From assembly GCA_947652605.1 (NCBI GenBank), contig OX393579.1, positions 52,148,970 through 52,212,969 on the forward strand: a stretch of DNA of 64,000 nucleotides. Direction: 5' to 3'. Positions 35,864 through 47,951 of the stretch are shown piece by piece. The notes beneath the pieces were generated by a model. It was not told the origin of the DNA, did not search any database, and saw nothing but the letters and a program-made list of their open reading frames with translations. The position numbers and the translations under genes are program-made. Source of the stretch: Elmis aenea. Lineage: Eukaryota > Arthropoda > Insecta > Coleoptera > Elmidae. Every line of letters begins with the position of its first letter. Position 1 is the stretch's first letter.

Positions 35864-37148
35864 ACTGAGTGTGCAAAAGCAAAGTACAGTGCTATGTAGT
35901 CACAGTAGTGTAGTGATTAGATTGTAATCGTGACTAGGATTGACCATTGACGACATCCAGACTCAAAAATAAACGTAGCAAATTAGGTTATAGTTAAAAT
36001 GTTCATTAATCTATAGGATGAGGTGCGTTGCAAATATTTAATTTTAAAAAAAATACAACTACCTTCAACGATAAAAATTACAAATTTGATATCCTCAGGA
36101 CCCTAAGGTAGCGTTTTGAAAAATTCAAACGTTGTCTTGTTAAATTACTTCGGAATTCTTACCGTTTTCGATTTCTGTATAGTGGTCGGTATGAAATAGC
36201 AGACTTGTATTTCAATAAATTTAAGTAGTGCAGATACGTATGCTAAGTGCGTGTTAAAGTTTGCTCTTTAACGCTCATCAGAGACATCCCTGAGGTCTTG
36301 CCGACTGAGGGTACGAATCGTATGTTATTCCGAAGGATGGCGCGAAGGTTGGGTAGATCCGTGGTGACAGCTCGCTATATTGCTTCCGCTATTCTCAACG
36401 GATCGGGTTATCAATACTATATGTAGGTGCTGAATGTTGATATTTCACTCTTAAATCTAGTTCGAAATAAAAATAAGAATGGCGCGTATTCAGTCGACGC
36501 GAATATCGGTTCGTTGCTAAATCAGGGGCGGCTACGATTTGTAGGTAGGCGAACGCTCAAAATAATAACTGTCAGAATGTTTGAATACAAATTGCAGCGT
36601 GGAAAATCTAGCTAGAGACGAAAATTGGGACATGTAAAATGTATGTGTCGCAGTCTTATTGAAAAATTCGTTTTTTTCTATTGGAGGAAAAACACAGACT
36701 CACTGCAGAAAGTAGTTACATTGCAAAATCAACACTAGCCTAAATGTTTTAATCGTTTAGCAACCTGCCCAACCAAGTTAATGTACATAAATTATTCACA
36801 GAACCCCGGATATAGGCAAGCTGTTCATTTTTACAATGGGATTTAGTACCATCTACCAGTGTCAAACCAAGACGATGGTATTATAGTTTAAAAAACTAAA
36901 CCTTAGATTTTTTTTTTTCTTCTTAATCGGTTCCTCTTGTACCTTTCGGTGCCGAGGTATAAGCTTAGACTTTTTTAAAGGAATCATGCAAACTTTAAAC
37001 ATGTAAAGACCTCAAAAAAGTCACAATTACAAAGTTTTTGAGCTATTTTCAAAACTAACTTTGGCTTTTTTGAAATATTAAAAGAGCTTACTTTAAAATA
37101 AAAATCAATTAAGAACTTATCTATACGAGAAAAAATATCGTTGGAACT
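35864..37148. other. LINE 3'UTR then unassigned DNA
   Basis: The first 110 bases are probably Jockey 3'UTR (AATAAACG near 35968). A GC-richer patch 36280-36600 has a 62-codon frame without match. The rest is AT-rich. Confidence 0.4.
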
Positions 37149-37152
37149 TTAA

Positions 37153-37960
37153 CCCTTTCACTGTCAAACCCGTAAATATACGTTGTGCAATAACATGTTG
37201 CTATTGTCAAACCCGTAAATATACGTTATTCTGCCCCTCAGAGTTGAAATTCTGGTGAATGCGCCGGGTTAAAAAATTAAGCTAATTTTAAGACATATTA
37301 TTTGTTATCTCTGTTATAAGGGTAGTTACAAAAAAGTTTTTTTTACAAAAGTTGTTGGAATTTACTAGCTATATAACCTTAACTTATTTTTAAATGCACA
37401 GAGTATTTAGTTTTTGAGAATTAACATGCAACTTGACTATTTCAAATAGAACACTGTATATTTTAACGTTTTCTTGTAGATAAATTAATTGCTTTTAAAA
37501 AATATTAAGCATGTTTTGTGTTAATATTAATAACAGAGATAACAAATAATTTGTTTTAAAATAGGCTTAATTTTTGGCCTTACGCACCCACCAGAATAAT
37601 AACTCTGGAAATATTAACTTAAGACAAAAACATGCTAAATATTTTTTAAAGGCAATTAATTTATCTACAAGAAAACATTAAAATATACAAAGTGTTCTAT
37701 TTAAAATAGTAAAGTTCCATATTGATTCTCGAAAACTAAATACTCTGTTCATTTAAAAATAATTGTAGGTTGTATAGCTAATCAATTCTAACAACTTTGG
37801 TGCAAAAAAACTTTTTTGTTACTCCCCTAATAACAAAGATAATAAATAATTTGTCTTAAAATTTGCTTAATTTTTAACCCAGCTCATTCCCAAGATTTTT
37901 TCTTTTTAAAACAAAAACCCTACACAGACACCTGTGAATACAAAAATTACAGTGAAAGGG
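37153..37960. mobile_element. Palindromic MITE with piggyBac-like ends
   Basis: Ends CCCTTTCACTGT and complement. The left flank is TTAA (37149-37152), the right TTTT, probably a mutated TTAA. Arms of about 370 bp are complementary around 37560, with GACAAACCCG-type sub-terminal repeats (CTGTCAAACCCGTAAATATA twice at 37162 and 37206 approximately). No coding sequence. Confidence 0.72.
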
Positions 37961-38192
37961 TTTTAGAAATGTATAAGGGTTGCTGACTAATTGAGATGTT
38001 TATTTTGAAAGCGGTTTAAGTCACCTTTCGCGAAAAATGAGTAAGCTGTTTACGATTACATTAAGTGTGGTATTTTTATCTTTAAACATTTTATTGCTGA
38101 ACATGAGTGCAAAACGTTGATTTTGAAAATGACATAATGATGAATTTGCTTTGCTATCTAACCCCCGTTTTACCAGTTATTTATAGTATATT
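37961..38192. other. Short intronic spacer
   Basis: Nothing recognisable. Confidence 0.4.
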
Positions 38193-38590
38193 ATATAACA
38201 AGAGTTGTAAGAAGCATAATAAAGCACGAGTAGAAAAGCAGCGCACGGAGCCGCGTAGCGGCGGGTGCGTATTTCCACGAGTGCGTAATTGTTTCACAAC
38301 TCGTGTTATGTAGCTTACTTTTTCTACGATCACATAATACATACGATTTTAACGCCCTTTTGACTAATATACACATGTAATTGCGTTGTCTTGGCAATTT
38401 TGACGTAAGCCTACTTTGCCATTTCTAGACAAGTGTGCGTTTTGCTTACCGTGCGTTATACTCACTTACTTAGGCACGCAGGAAGTGTTTGACGTTTGTC
38501 TACTTTGATCATTTCTTTAAAAACTGTGCTTTTTGCTTACCGTGCGTAAGGACTCACTTACTATGCATGAAGGCTGTACGGTAAGAGTCG
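38193..38590 (+). repeat. Dispersed repeat family R1, copy 3 (longest)
   Basis: Contains the unit seen at 5981 and 24744, plus an insertion GCGCACGGAGCCGCG... near 38240 and a second partial copy of the GCTTACCGTGCGTAA segment at 38530-38590, i.e. an internal tandem duplication. Confidence 0.78.
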
Positions 38591-40378
38591 TAGTAGAAAA
38601 AAAAATTAAAACTCAGTGTCCCAAGACTTCATCACTTTTATTAATTACAATGATTAAATACGTGAATAAACTTCAATATGAAATTCGGTATATAAATTAC
38701 TTATACTTATATTTCAAAATTTATTAATGAGATTACTTATTACTTATTTATTTTATGAATATTAATGATCATGAAAAAATACGTGAATAAACTTATAATG
38801 AGACACAGTATATCAATTACTAATAAATAATTTACTCGTCAATCTTCTTAAATTACTGTCTTATCAAACATCACTTCAGTAAAACACAAAACTTATGCAA
38901 AAAAAAATAACTCAAGTTTTTCCTCAGAAGAAAACAGTGCGAGTTTTTGTTCCCCTTGTGAAAAACAGTGGATAGTAATTAGACATAATTACACATTGGT
39001 TTTCATTCTTCACTCGCTCATTACAAACTTTAAGAATCATTATTTACGTTTTTTAACGAGTCAAATATTTATTATCACCGTCAGCATCTTTTTGCTTAAA
39101 TACAATTGAGATTTTTACGTCTTCTTTATGTAGATTCGCGGTTAGTTGCGTCTGTTCTCGTTTGTCTTTGCTGAAGCGAATAAGACGAGTTCAAAATGTA
39201 ATAATAAAGGACATACGATTCCAAAAACTATGTTTTAGAAGCCACGATTTTAAGATAAATTGCAAAATGACACCATCACAATTCTCAGTGAAAATGTTAA
39301 AAAAAAACACACAAGACAATAAATATTTTGCGATGGATGTTTATAAAATATTACATCCGCATGTTTTGTATATGATAGCGCAGATTAATAAACCGTCATT
39401 TGTTAAATTTTTGTGTTCCACTTCCATTGTTATTATTACATTCGTTTTGTCTGGTTTAGTCTTTCTATAGCAGTAACGGATCGTGATAACAGCATTCCAA
39501 CATTATAGAATAATTTACATTTTTTGCATCAGCTGCTTGTTTCACAGAATTATCCCTAATTGTATCCTGCAATGTCAGTTTATAACGTCAAATGTGCAAA
39601 TAACAATGGAAGTTTCGTTCAGTGGCTTACACGAGCATATTCGCAGCGTATAAAACAATTAAAACGGATGAAAAATTAACTTAATGTAATGATGGCTAAC
39701 ATAATTATAACATTTTCTTGGAAATTTTAATGAAAGTTTCTTAATGTAGCAATTAGAGGACGGATTTTAATGGATCGATTAAAAAAAGGGTTAAATTTCT
39801 TACAAAAGTCTAGTTTATTATTTAAAGACATCAAAAACGTTTGATATTGAAGGCAAAGTTTTGGAGTAAATTTAAAAGTAAAAATTACCCTTTTTTGGAT
39901 GATACTTTACATTACATGCACACAAACGTCGACATCAAAACTCTAAACATCGAATGTCATATAAAAACTTATATTACTTGTCTTTTTAGTGCGCATAGCT
40001 TACGCTAGGTGTTAAAAATTCAACGATTCTCTTTTGTTTTTCAGCGTTTGGAACTGTTTGTTTCCGGACTTGGAGCCATGTCCTTTATCGAAACTGCTGA
40101 GTTGACGTTTTGACCAAGCTACTTCCGAAAGACAGTACATCATTTAGGTCACCCTAACATGTTAGCTCGAAGTTTTCCAGTTTTTCAATTAGCAACGACC
40201 AGAAAAGCAAGTAGATTTTCTTAATTAGAAGAATAACTGCTACAAATTAATGCACTCAAATACTATAATTAAAGAAATTTTAAACGATAACTAGAGTGTT
40301 CGTCTTGATTCTGTATAGAAGAGAAAAATTCATGGGAAATTGGTGTATCTATTTAAATTGAGTAATTAAAAAAATATA
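38591..40378. other. AT-rich DNA with one 102-codon frame
   Basis: 39162-39470 (plus) encodes 102 residues with a hydrophobic C-terminus (FLCSTSIVIITFVLSGLVFL). It has no recognisable domain, Kozak context or splice support, so I do not call it a gene. Confidence 0.35.
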
Positions 40379-40380
40379 TA

Positions 40381-41304
40381 GAGTAAAGTGCCCTAATATG
40401 GAATACTTTTTTGTATTCGGCAATAATATTCACATTTATTCAACAAAATTTTGCAAAACAAATTATAAGGAATTTGTAATGAATACGCAACACATTACTC
40501 GAATTCTGGTACGATATTACGGTAGATATTTCTTATATAGCTATTTTTTTTTTAAATGTGACTACTATTCCATATTAAGCTCCCGGGGAACCTAATATGG
40601 AATACTAGGGGTTCTTAATATGGAAGATGGAATTATATAGGAAATATACATTAAAATACACAACTGCTCATAGATTAATCTTTTATTTCTTTCTGATTTG
40701 CATTATTACTTAAACCAAACCAAAACTCTGTTATTTATGTAAATTAAATTATAATTCAAGTGTCATTCGAACTAAATGTTGATAATTTATTTATTTTTTA
40801 CAGGTAGGACAATAGAATTGTTTTTTTGGGTATTTTTCACATTTTTCTTGTGCCCATTTCTGACACTTTTGACACTGAACCCATATTCCTGTACTTAGTG
40901 ACCATAATCATATTCATTAAAAGGCACCTCTATGTATTCCATATTAGGCATCAATGTGACGGTATATGTAAAACATGAAATGGCCCCAATCAAAATTTTG
41001 GTCTATTTAATTGAAATGTAAACGCTCATGCTAAATAAACATGCAATAAAATATTTTATATCATTTACCCTAGCATATAATATTTTGCACTGAAAGATTT
41101 AGCCTAAAAACTCATTAGCACGTCAAAAATATATTTGAAACTGTTATGTAATCTAGTGAATATTTTTTAACTATTTTACATTTGGGAATGTGTGATCAAC
41201 GTACAAATAGGTACATATACCTTTCAACAGATATCGCTTATTCATTGTCATAAAACTGATGTATTCCATAATAGGTAACTGTTCCATATTAGGGCACTTT
41301 ACTA
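40381..41304 (-). mobile_element. pogo-like deletion element, copy B
   Basis: Ends GAGTAAAGTGCCCTAATATG and complement, flanked by TA (40379-40380, 41305-41306). Companion of 25061-25949; it has an extra segment near 40930 with another TATTCCATATTAGG motif. Internal repeats of the end motif TATGGAATA occur near both termini. Confidence 0.85.
40791..40895 (-). pseudogene. C-terminal PHD-like zinc finger of a transposase
   Basis: An intact frame reads TGIWVQCQKCQKWAQEKC, a short spacer, QFYCPTCKK, then TAA. The C-x2-C...W-x2-x-C...C-x2-C pattern resembles PHD-type fingers at the C-termini of some insect pogo-class transposases. The expected His is Gln here but His in copy A. The remainder of the transposase is missing. 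Confidence 0.6.
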
Positions 41305-41784
41305 TATTTAATTTTTTTTTAGTTTTATAGTTTGCTAACATGTAAGAAGTAAAAATCAAAATTTTTACTCCTTGACATACATTAAAAAAAATTAAATCAA
41401 ACAAAAGCTTCGATTTATTTTGTAACTTCTGTGTGCTCAATTCAATTCAATAAGAAAACAGTTGCAATGGTATTGGGAAAAAAAAATTGAAGTTCCAAGT
41501 TGGTCTAAGACTTAAAAAACAAATGCATTACGAGAACCCGTTCAAAAAGACACAAATTGTATATAAAGCTAAATTTCGGAAGATAATTCAGATACGTATT
41601 TGATTTTCATTTCAGTTGTTACACTACTGACTTGGTCTTGTAAGACTAACCTTTAGCAACCTCGTTTATAACCGAAATACGGTGACAATCCTATGCAAAA
41701 TAAAGCACTATCAGAGCCAACTTAAGATATTTTTTTAAATGTGTTAATCTTTGGTTTAACCATAAAACTTGGCATAAAAATTTA
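41305..41784. other. AT-rich spacer, no gene
   Basis: Nothing recognisable; an 89-codon minus frame at 41171-41440 has no family match. Confidence 0.4.
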
Positions 41785-42060
41785 ATGTGGCATTCAATCA
41801 ACAACAAAAAAATAATAAAGGAGAAGAGATTTTTGAGAATAATAGAAGGATGTCGACTAATTGATAAAATTAGCAACGACAAAATCAGAAAAAGCCTAGG
41901 AGTTAAAGGCATACAGAAAAAGATGGACAAACCAATTGAGATGGCTGGGACACCTACTATGCATGCCAGACACCAGGTACGCAAAAATGGGATGAAAAGA
42001 GGACCCGACTTCTGAAGTAGAAGGAAGTTTAATAAATGAGCAAAAAAAAATGCCTAGGGC
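41785..42060 (+). pseudogene. LINE C-terminal fragment
   Basis: KRFLRIIEGCRLIDKISNDK, then IRKSLGVKGIQ, is the region between RT and the LRWxGHV motif. After a frameshift near 41925 the neighbouring frame gives RWLGH-like and MPDTRYAKM. Same LINE group as 30912-31265 and 44960-45262. Confidence 0.7.
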
Positions 42061-43821
42061 ATCAAGGAAAAGAGGACACAAGTTTATTTTCCCGAACTTA
42101 AACTCTTTCACCGCTATCACAAATTGTTTTACTTGATTTTTTGTAATAGTTTTTTATCAATCCACTTTTTCGAATAAACAAAAAAGTTTTACTCTTATTT
42201 TACATTTGCCAGTAGTTCTTAATGTATAGTGTATAGGGCTACGCTGAGCAATAGAGAAGGCAAGATCTAGAGAGCACCATTATTGGTCTGTGCTTAGAGC
42301 ATGACATGGCCTTAATCCGCCACTGTTTTACCATCTGTATCCTCTTAACTACAAATTATTTATTCAAAATCAAGTGCTAAGCCGGCTGAATTACGACCTA
42401 CCTTCAACAATATTCCAGTTCAAATTTATCGTACGCCTTGTCTAGTTTGTTATAGTATAAATTGTGGAGTAAGTAACTGTTTTAATGACAGACAAACGAG
42501 AAGCGGGTACATTAGAAACAATGGAGATAAACGCGCGCTACAAATAAATTCAATTTCCATACGAAATTATCATTAATCACCAACAACGATACAATCTAAA
42601 TACAAGCTCAAAGAAAGCAATAATTTACTTATATTCACTACATGTGACACACATTAAACATCGGCACACGCAAACAAATAATTTAAAACAAAGTTATGTA
42701 ACACACGTCATTAACATCGTGTTATTATGGCAATTATCGCGGCGATTTATTATTTAGCGACTGGCCGTTGAAATACGGGCATCCTAAATTACGGCTGAGT
42801 ATAGGACGTCGCATATAATTACACGGAAAAAAATATTTGATTCGGAAGTGCCGTTATAGACCCCCGAACAGTCGAGGAGATTCCGCGCTGAAACGTATCA
42901 AACTCCTCCCTTTACGTGTTCCGTCTAAATCTAAATACGAAGCTCTTCGGAGCCGGTACCTTCTCGAAACAATCTTGCTGCCTGCTTGTGAACATGACAT
43001 CTGGCGTCATACTTCCACTCGTATCGGCGGAGTTCCGTAGAAAGAGACGCGAAAACAACTTCGGACCTCGCGAACTAGCGCCATTATGCATGTAAACATG
43101 ATTGATGCATTTTATTTGTGTTGTAAATGACGAGGAAATTTAGTATTGTGATTTTGTAGACTTTGAATTATCGCCGACGAACGGCCAACAACAACAGGAG
43201 AAAATCTAATGAATTCGTAAAGTGGAAATTTCTCCCAACAAAACTACTACATTAACTCAAACGCGCAAAAAATTCTAAGACCGTTAGAGTAATTTATTTC
43301 TTCATTACTACAAAACTAAGTGAATATTTCCTAACAGCCATTTACGTCAGATATTTTTAAAAGGAAGTTCCATTCCGAGCGCCCTCAAAAACATCTACAA
43401 CGTTCGTAGATGTTTCATTGCACTCCAATAACCCAGAAAAATACCGTCATCTATAATTTTCACTTCAAAATGGCTGTTAACTATCTGACACAATTTCACG
43501 GTTAAATTTCATTGTCAGTTTTCCGCTTGGATTCCTCTACTAGCATTCACAAGTTCATTAAAATATTACAATATCGCGCTCTTGAGCACAAAAAAAATTA
43601 AACTAGCTTGGCAGATATTACACAGAGAAACAAACGGAGAATTGTAAAAACAGATAAATCAGCGCGCATGCAAATAGACAAAAATGCTTCGCTGTTCTAA
43701 GAAACATCCAGCAAATGTAGAAAGAATTAAACCGGCGAAGGTTTCTTAAAAAAGATAACAGCAACACTGTACATTTCGAAAAATCAAGAAGGAACAGAAA
43801 TAAAACCGGACATTAACTAAT
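42061..43821. other. Intronic DNA with GC-richer island 42720-43080
   Basis: At 42310-42327 the complement of CAGTGGCGGATTAAGG resembles a hAT end with no partner. 42720-43080 is GC-richer and includes homeodomain-like TTATTATGGCAATTA. No exon recognised. Confidence 0.35.
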
Positions 43822-44061
43822 ATGGAGGAGGTAAAAGCTATGTTGGAGTACATTAAGTGAAATGAAAAAATAAGGAAACTTAATGAAAAAAGAATAGAGA
43901 GAGAAGAAAAATGGCAAGAGGAAAAACAGGACATGTAAAAGAGAATTAAAAGATTAGAAGACAGAGAAATCGATTGAGAAGAAGGTTTCTTATCAAAAAT
44001 ATAAAAAAACTGAATAAAAATACTAAAAAAAATATTAGAAATGGCTGTACCAAATAAATAA
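43822..44061 (+). pseudogene. LINE N-terminal coiled-coil fragment
   Basis: One continuous frame from ATG 43822, broken by several stops, reads MEEVKAMLEYIK, stop, NEKIRKLNEKRIEREEKWQE, EKQDM, stop, KRIKRLEDREID. This highly charged heptad-like coiled coil is typical of the 5' portion of many insect LINE proteins. A C-terminal piece of a LINE lies 0.9 kb downstream on the same strand, with the RT part between them missing or eroded. Confidence 0.6.
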
Positions 44062-44959
44062 TAATAAATGCACTTAAAAAAACAGCTGCAGAAGCTAACT
44101 CAAGCTAAAACAGTGCTTTTTTAGCAAAATATAAATCAAGGCTGTCCATTTTTAACGAGTGCGCCTAAAAACGAAAGCCAGATATGCACTAATACAATTC
44201 CATGCATATCACTGTAGCAAACATGGTTGTTATGCATCAAATTCTGATTCAATTTCAGTTTTATAAGGCAACAAAACTAGAGGTGGGCGGATAACAGATA
44301 TTTCCCTACGCGCCTGAATGTGACGTGCCGAATCCTCGAGTAAAAGCAATACAGCACAGTCCTAGGAGGCCAAGGTAAGAAAAGCAGTAAAAAAAACTTT
44401 TGTAATGCTTGTCACCGAAAGAGCGACACGAGAAATAAACAGTAAAAAACGTATAAAAATAAATGTTTTACTATCGGTTGAAAGGTTTGAGGAAAATGCG
44501 AGATTTTCTTAGATTATACTGGTGAAAATTCACGAAAAAACTGCCCAACTTATTTTGCACAGGTAATTTATTACCAAAAGGAGAAATAATTATGGTCAAC
44601 ATTTTGCTGAAACCCATGTTGTTTGCCAAATTTGCGCAAATTGGCGAAATAAAAGTAATTTAAGACCTCATCTAACTTATTAAAATATAGGTTTATTTTA
44701 TGCAGACAATTACAAATTGCTGTGGTGTTAAACTATCAGATAACGATTGCAATTAACAAGAAATATGTAGCAGAATTGCATAAGATAACGTGGCCATCCG
44801 GCAGCTGCATGGTATACTCTGAAATAAGAACGTAACCAGAAATACAAAAATAAGAATGTATAAAAATATTGTAGAAAGTATTGCTATTTATGAATCCAAA
44901 CTATAGATAATTAGCAAAAAGAACGCTTCAAAGTTACAGGCGATGGAAATGAACTAGCG

Positions 44960-45262
44960 AAGAACATGTTGTCAACTCACAAGAAATGTTACGGTAAGAA
45001 ATACCGAAATTAGAGAAAAATGGGACTTGATTTTGATATAATTGAGACCATTGAAGCCATAAGATTAAAATGGTACAAACATGTCCAATGGATGAAACAC
45101 GATGGCCAAGTAATCAAAATAGTATACACCAAATCGCAGGAAAAAAGGAAGACACGAAAAAAATGGAAAAACGATGTAGAAGAAGCAATGGAAAGACAAG
45201 ATCTCTCGAAAAATGACCGGATGGGCAGCAAGAAATGGATTCTAGGCTATGAAAACCAATGG
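44960..45262 (+). pseudogene. LINE C-terminal fragment
   Basis: GLDFDIIETIEAIRLKWYKH, VQWMKHDGQVIK, then KRKTRKKWKNDVEEAMERQD and GSKKWILGYEN: the LRWYGHVxRM ... GRPRKxW ... module at the end of LINE proteins. Upstream, IREKMG-like continues the frame with disruptions. Probably the 3' end of the copy starting at 43822; a MITE inserted just beyond. Confidence 0.78.
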
Positions 45263-45292
45263 CTACAACAAATTCCCATCTATATCTACATA

Positions 45293-46039
45293 CAGGGTGT
45301 CCCAATTATACACCACCAAATAGTAGGTGCATATTCCTGAGTGAAAATGATGACCATTTGTCAAATATTTTGTTATCCGAAAATGCTTCCTTTCAAAGTT
45401 AGAGACCTCCAAAGTTGCAAGAAAAAAAAATAAAAAAATCGAATACGTCCTAGCCGTTTAAGCTAGAGCTATCAGACTTGGCCGAAATGTTTCCCATTAA
45501 CTTTTTGGGATAATTAGAAAGAAAACACGTAATTGGAAGTATGATTTATAGTCAGGTCATCCGCTTACCATCTTCAGAATTTTTTTCAAGCATGACATTA
45601 GCCAACTAAGTTTAGTAAAAAAAATATTTTAGGATATAAACAGAGTTTGTCGATGCATTTTTAGCGCTAATTTTCTCGAAAACGGCTACGTTTACAGCAA
45701 AAAACAAAGAGGGACGAATTTTTTCCTCTTAAGTCGTACTTTCTTATGGACGAATGACATTTTCAATTTTATTCCAGAGAAAAAAATCATACTTCCAATT
45801 ACGTGTTCTCTTTCTAATTATCCCACAAAGTCAATGGGAAACACCTAAACATTTCGGCCAAGTTTGATAGCTCTAGCTTAAACGGCGTATTCGATTTTTT
45901 GATTTTTTTTCTTGCAACTTTGGAGGTCTCTCACTTTGAAAGGAAGCATTTACGGATAACAAAATATTTGACAAATGGTCATCATTTTCACTCAGGAATA
46001 TGCACCTACTTTTTGGCGGTGTATAATTGGGACACCCTG
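45293..46039. mobile_element. Palindromic TA-flanked MITE
   Basis: Ends CAGGGTGTCCCAATTATAC and complement, flanked by TA (45291-45292, 46040-46041). Arms of about 290 bp are highly complementary (for example GACCATTTGTCAAATATTTT and its complement), with a central spacer of about 170 bp near 45660. No coding sequence. Confidence 0.88.
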
Positions 46040-46041
46040 TA

Positions 46042-46548
46042 TAAATTGCTTTTCTAAATTGTTACTATTTTACAATACTTACGTCGTTTCGTCAGCAAAA
46101 ACTTACCTATTTACTAATAAATCTATTAAATTAAGAAAGAAATCCAACATTCAAATTCAAGAGAATTAATAACGCTAGAACTATTTTTAATTCCTTTTCT
46201 CGAAATATGTATTTAATTTCATTTAATCCGGTTGTATAACGAATCGCTTTGTCTATGAAGTTAAAACAATCTAACAAGCACTAATACGTTGTTCCTATTA
46301 GTGCATTTGTTTTAGGCCACATAGTTCGTAATTACTTTAGTTTATTCAGCAAAGTTTGCGGCGATCGAGATTAAAAGTTGTCGACTAAAACTGTAATGGC
46401 GTATGGATGCGATTAAAATTACCCCTGCAAATATATTAATAACAGCTTTATGCAACAGAACGAAATACTAGCACGTTAAGACTTTCTTAAATTGTAAGCC
46501 AACCAACGGGCAAATTTACATTTAATAACAATAAGTTAAATTAGGAAT
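46042..46548. other. AT-rich intronic DNA, no gene
   Basis: Nothing recognisable. Confidence 0.4.
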
Positions 46549-46810
46549 GCGCTGTTCATAACTAACGGGAGCTCTGGTAGCTATGCCACCCTCCCAAACC
46601 CATTTAGGACTGGATTCTTAAGGTATTTACCTCATTTCTATGAACGCAATAGACACAAATGTCATTTACAGTTGGGCCAGTCATAAAAGCGTTCCAACAA
46701 CGGCTAATACTGGCCAATACATTTATTAGTACATAATTTACGCATGCTAATAAACCAGTTCATGCACTGATCCACGAATTGGTTTTAAATCGCTTGTTGG
46801 AACGAACCTT
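46549..46810 (+). repeat. Dispersed repeat family R2, copy 2
   Basis: Same family and orientation as 33091-33367, with a deletion of about 10 bp in the middle. Not flanked by obvious duplications. Confidence 0.8.
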
Positions 46811-47949
46811 AAGTAAAACATGACAAGATGAAATTAAAAAAAGCTGCTACCGTTAAAAAAGTCAAATGAGAACAAATAAAAAGGTTAGCATAGGACAAAA
46901 AAGGGTAAAAAACCAAAGTCAACACAACTCCATAGTCCTTTTACCAACAATAATAAGGACTAAGGACTAAATAAATTGCTACTGACGAAAAGATGAGAGT
47001 CACGAAACAGGTCTTACATTTTGAAAAGCAATTTTATATAAAATATGTCATCTAATAATTATAATGAAATATTCGTTTCAGTAAATTTTTCTTCTAAGAA
47101 AATGAAAAAAAAAAACTAAAAACATTTTTCACTCGATCTCTCACAAGTTTTTAAAATATGTACCTATTCACATCTTCCAACATTAAATTTTTTACGCAAT
47201 CAAGATGTGTTGTAAAAACACCTTCTAAAACGCGGTTAGGACCTACGTTCAAGCATGAACTAGGGTGCAAACTCATTATATAAAGTAATGAAATTATAAC
47301 AGGTCCTGAAGCTAATTTTAGACCCTTTTCACTAACAAACTAATTGATTTTGCTAGTTACACCTGTTAGAATACCCAACACACCTGCACTACAATTACTG
47401 CGCCAACTTTTACTGAACCGAGAAAATGTTAAAAATTCAAATGCACCGATAATTATCGAGTACCGATGCATGCATTATTTCAAGATTATACACTACCGAC
47501 GTCTGCACCGAGTACAACATAAGTTCAAAGCTGCCCTAAGGCTGTGATTGTTATATCTTATTACCTAATTAACGCAGAAATACAATATTTTGCGCTAGCT
47601 ACATATATATTTCACAAGCATATAATAACACCCTACAGTATTCAATATTCCTATTTTATATTAAAGGATACATAAATTACACAACCCGAACGTAGACCCT
47701 ACTAAAATTTCAGAGAGAATGGACCCTAAAAATTAATGGCAGTCACTTTGCAATCCTAGATTGACTCGATCGATATTTGTCCGGGTGACACGTATAAAAG
47801 TGAATTTATATCATCCAAGAGCTGGGTAATGGGTATTTTGTATATTTTACAGCAAAAACCATCCTTAAATAATACCACAACGATATAAGCAGTTTTTGAA
47901 ATAGGTACAGATAAAATTCGATAAACCGAGGCTCGTTTAACCGGAAAAG
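46811..47949. other. AT-rich intronic DNA, no gene
   Basis: Nothing recognisable. Confidence 0.4.
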
Positions 47950-47951
47950 TA

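Noticed and set aside
39162..39470. 102-codon plus-strand frame with hydrophobic C-terminus
   Set aside because: AT-rich, no known domain, no splice or promoter support; chance length is plausible in 64 kb.
42330..42360. Minus-strand CAG|ATGGTAAAA as an RRM2 exon start
   Set aside because: Reads MVKQW, not MVTRTKK; the sequence fits a hAT terminus better.
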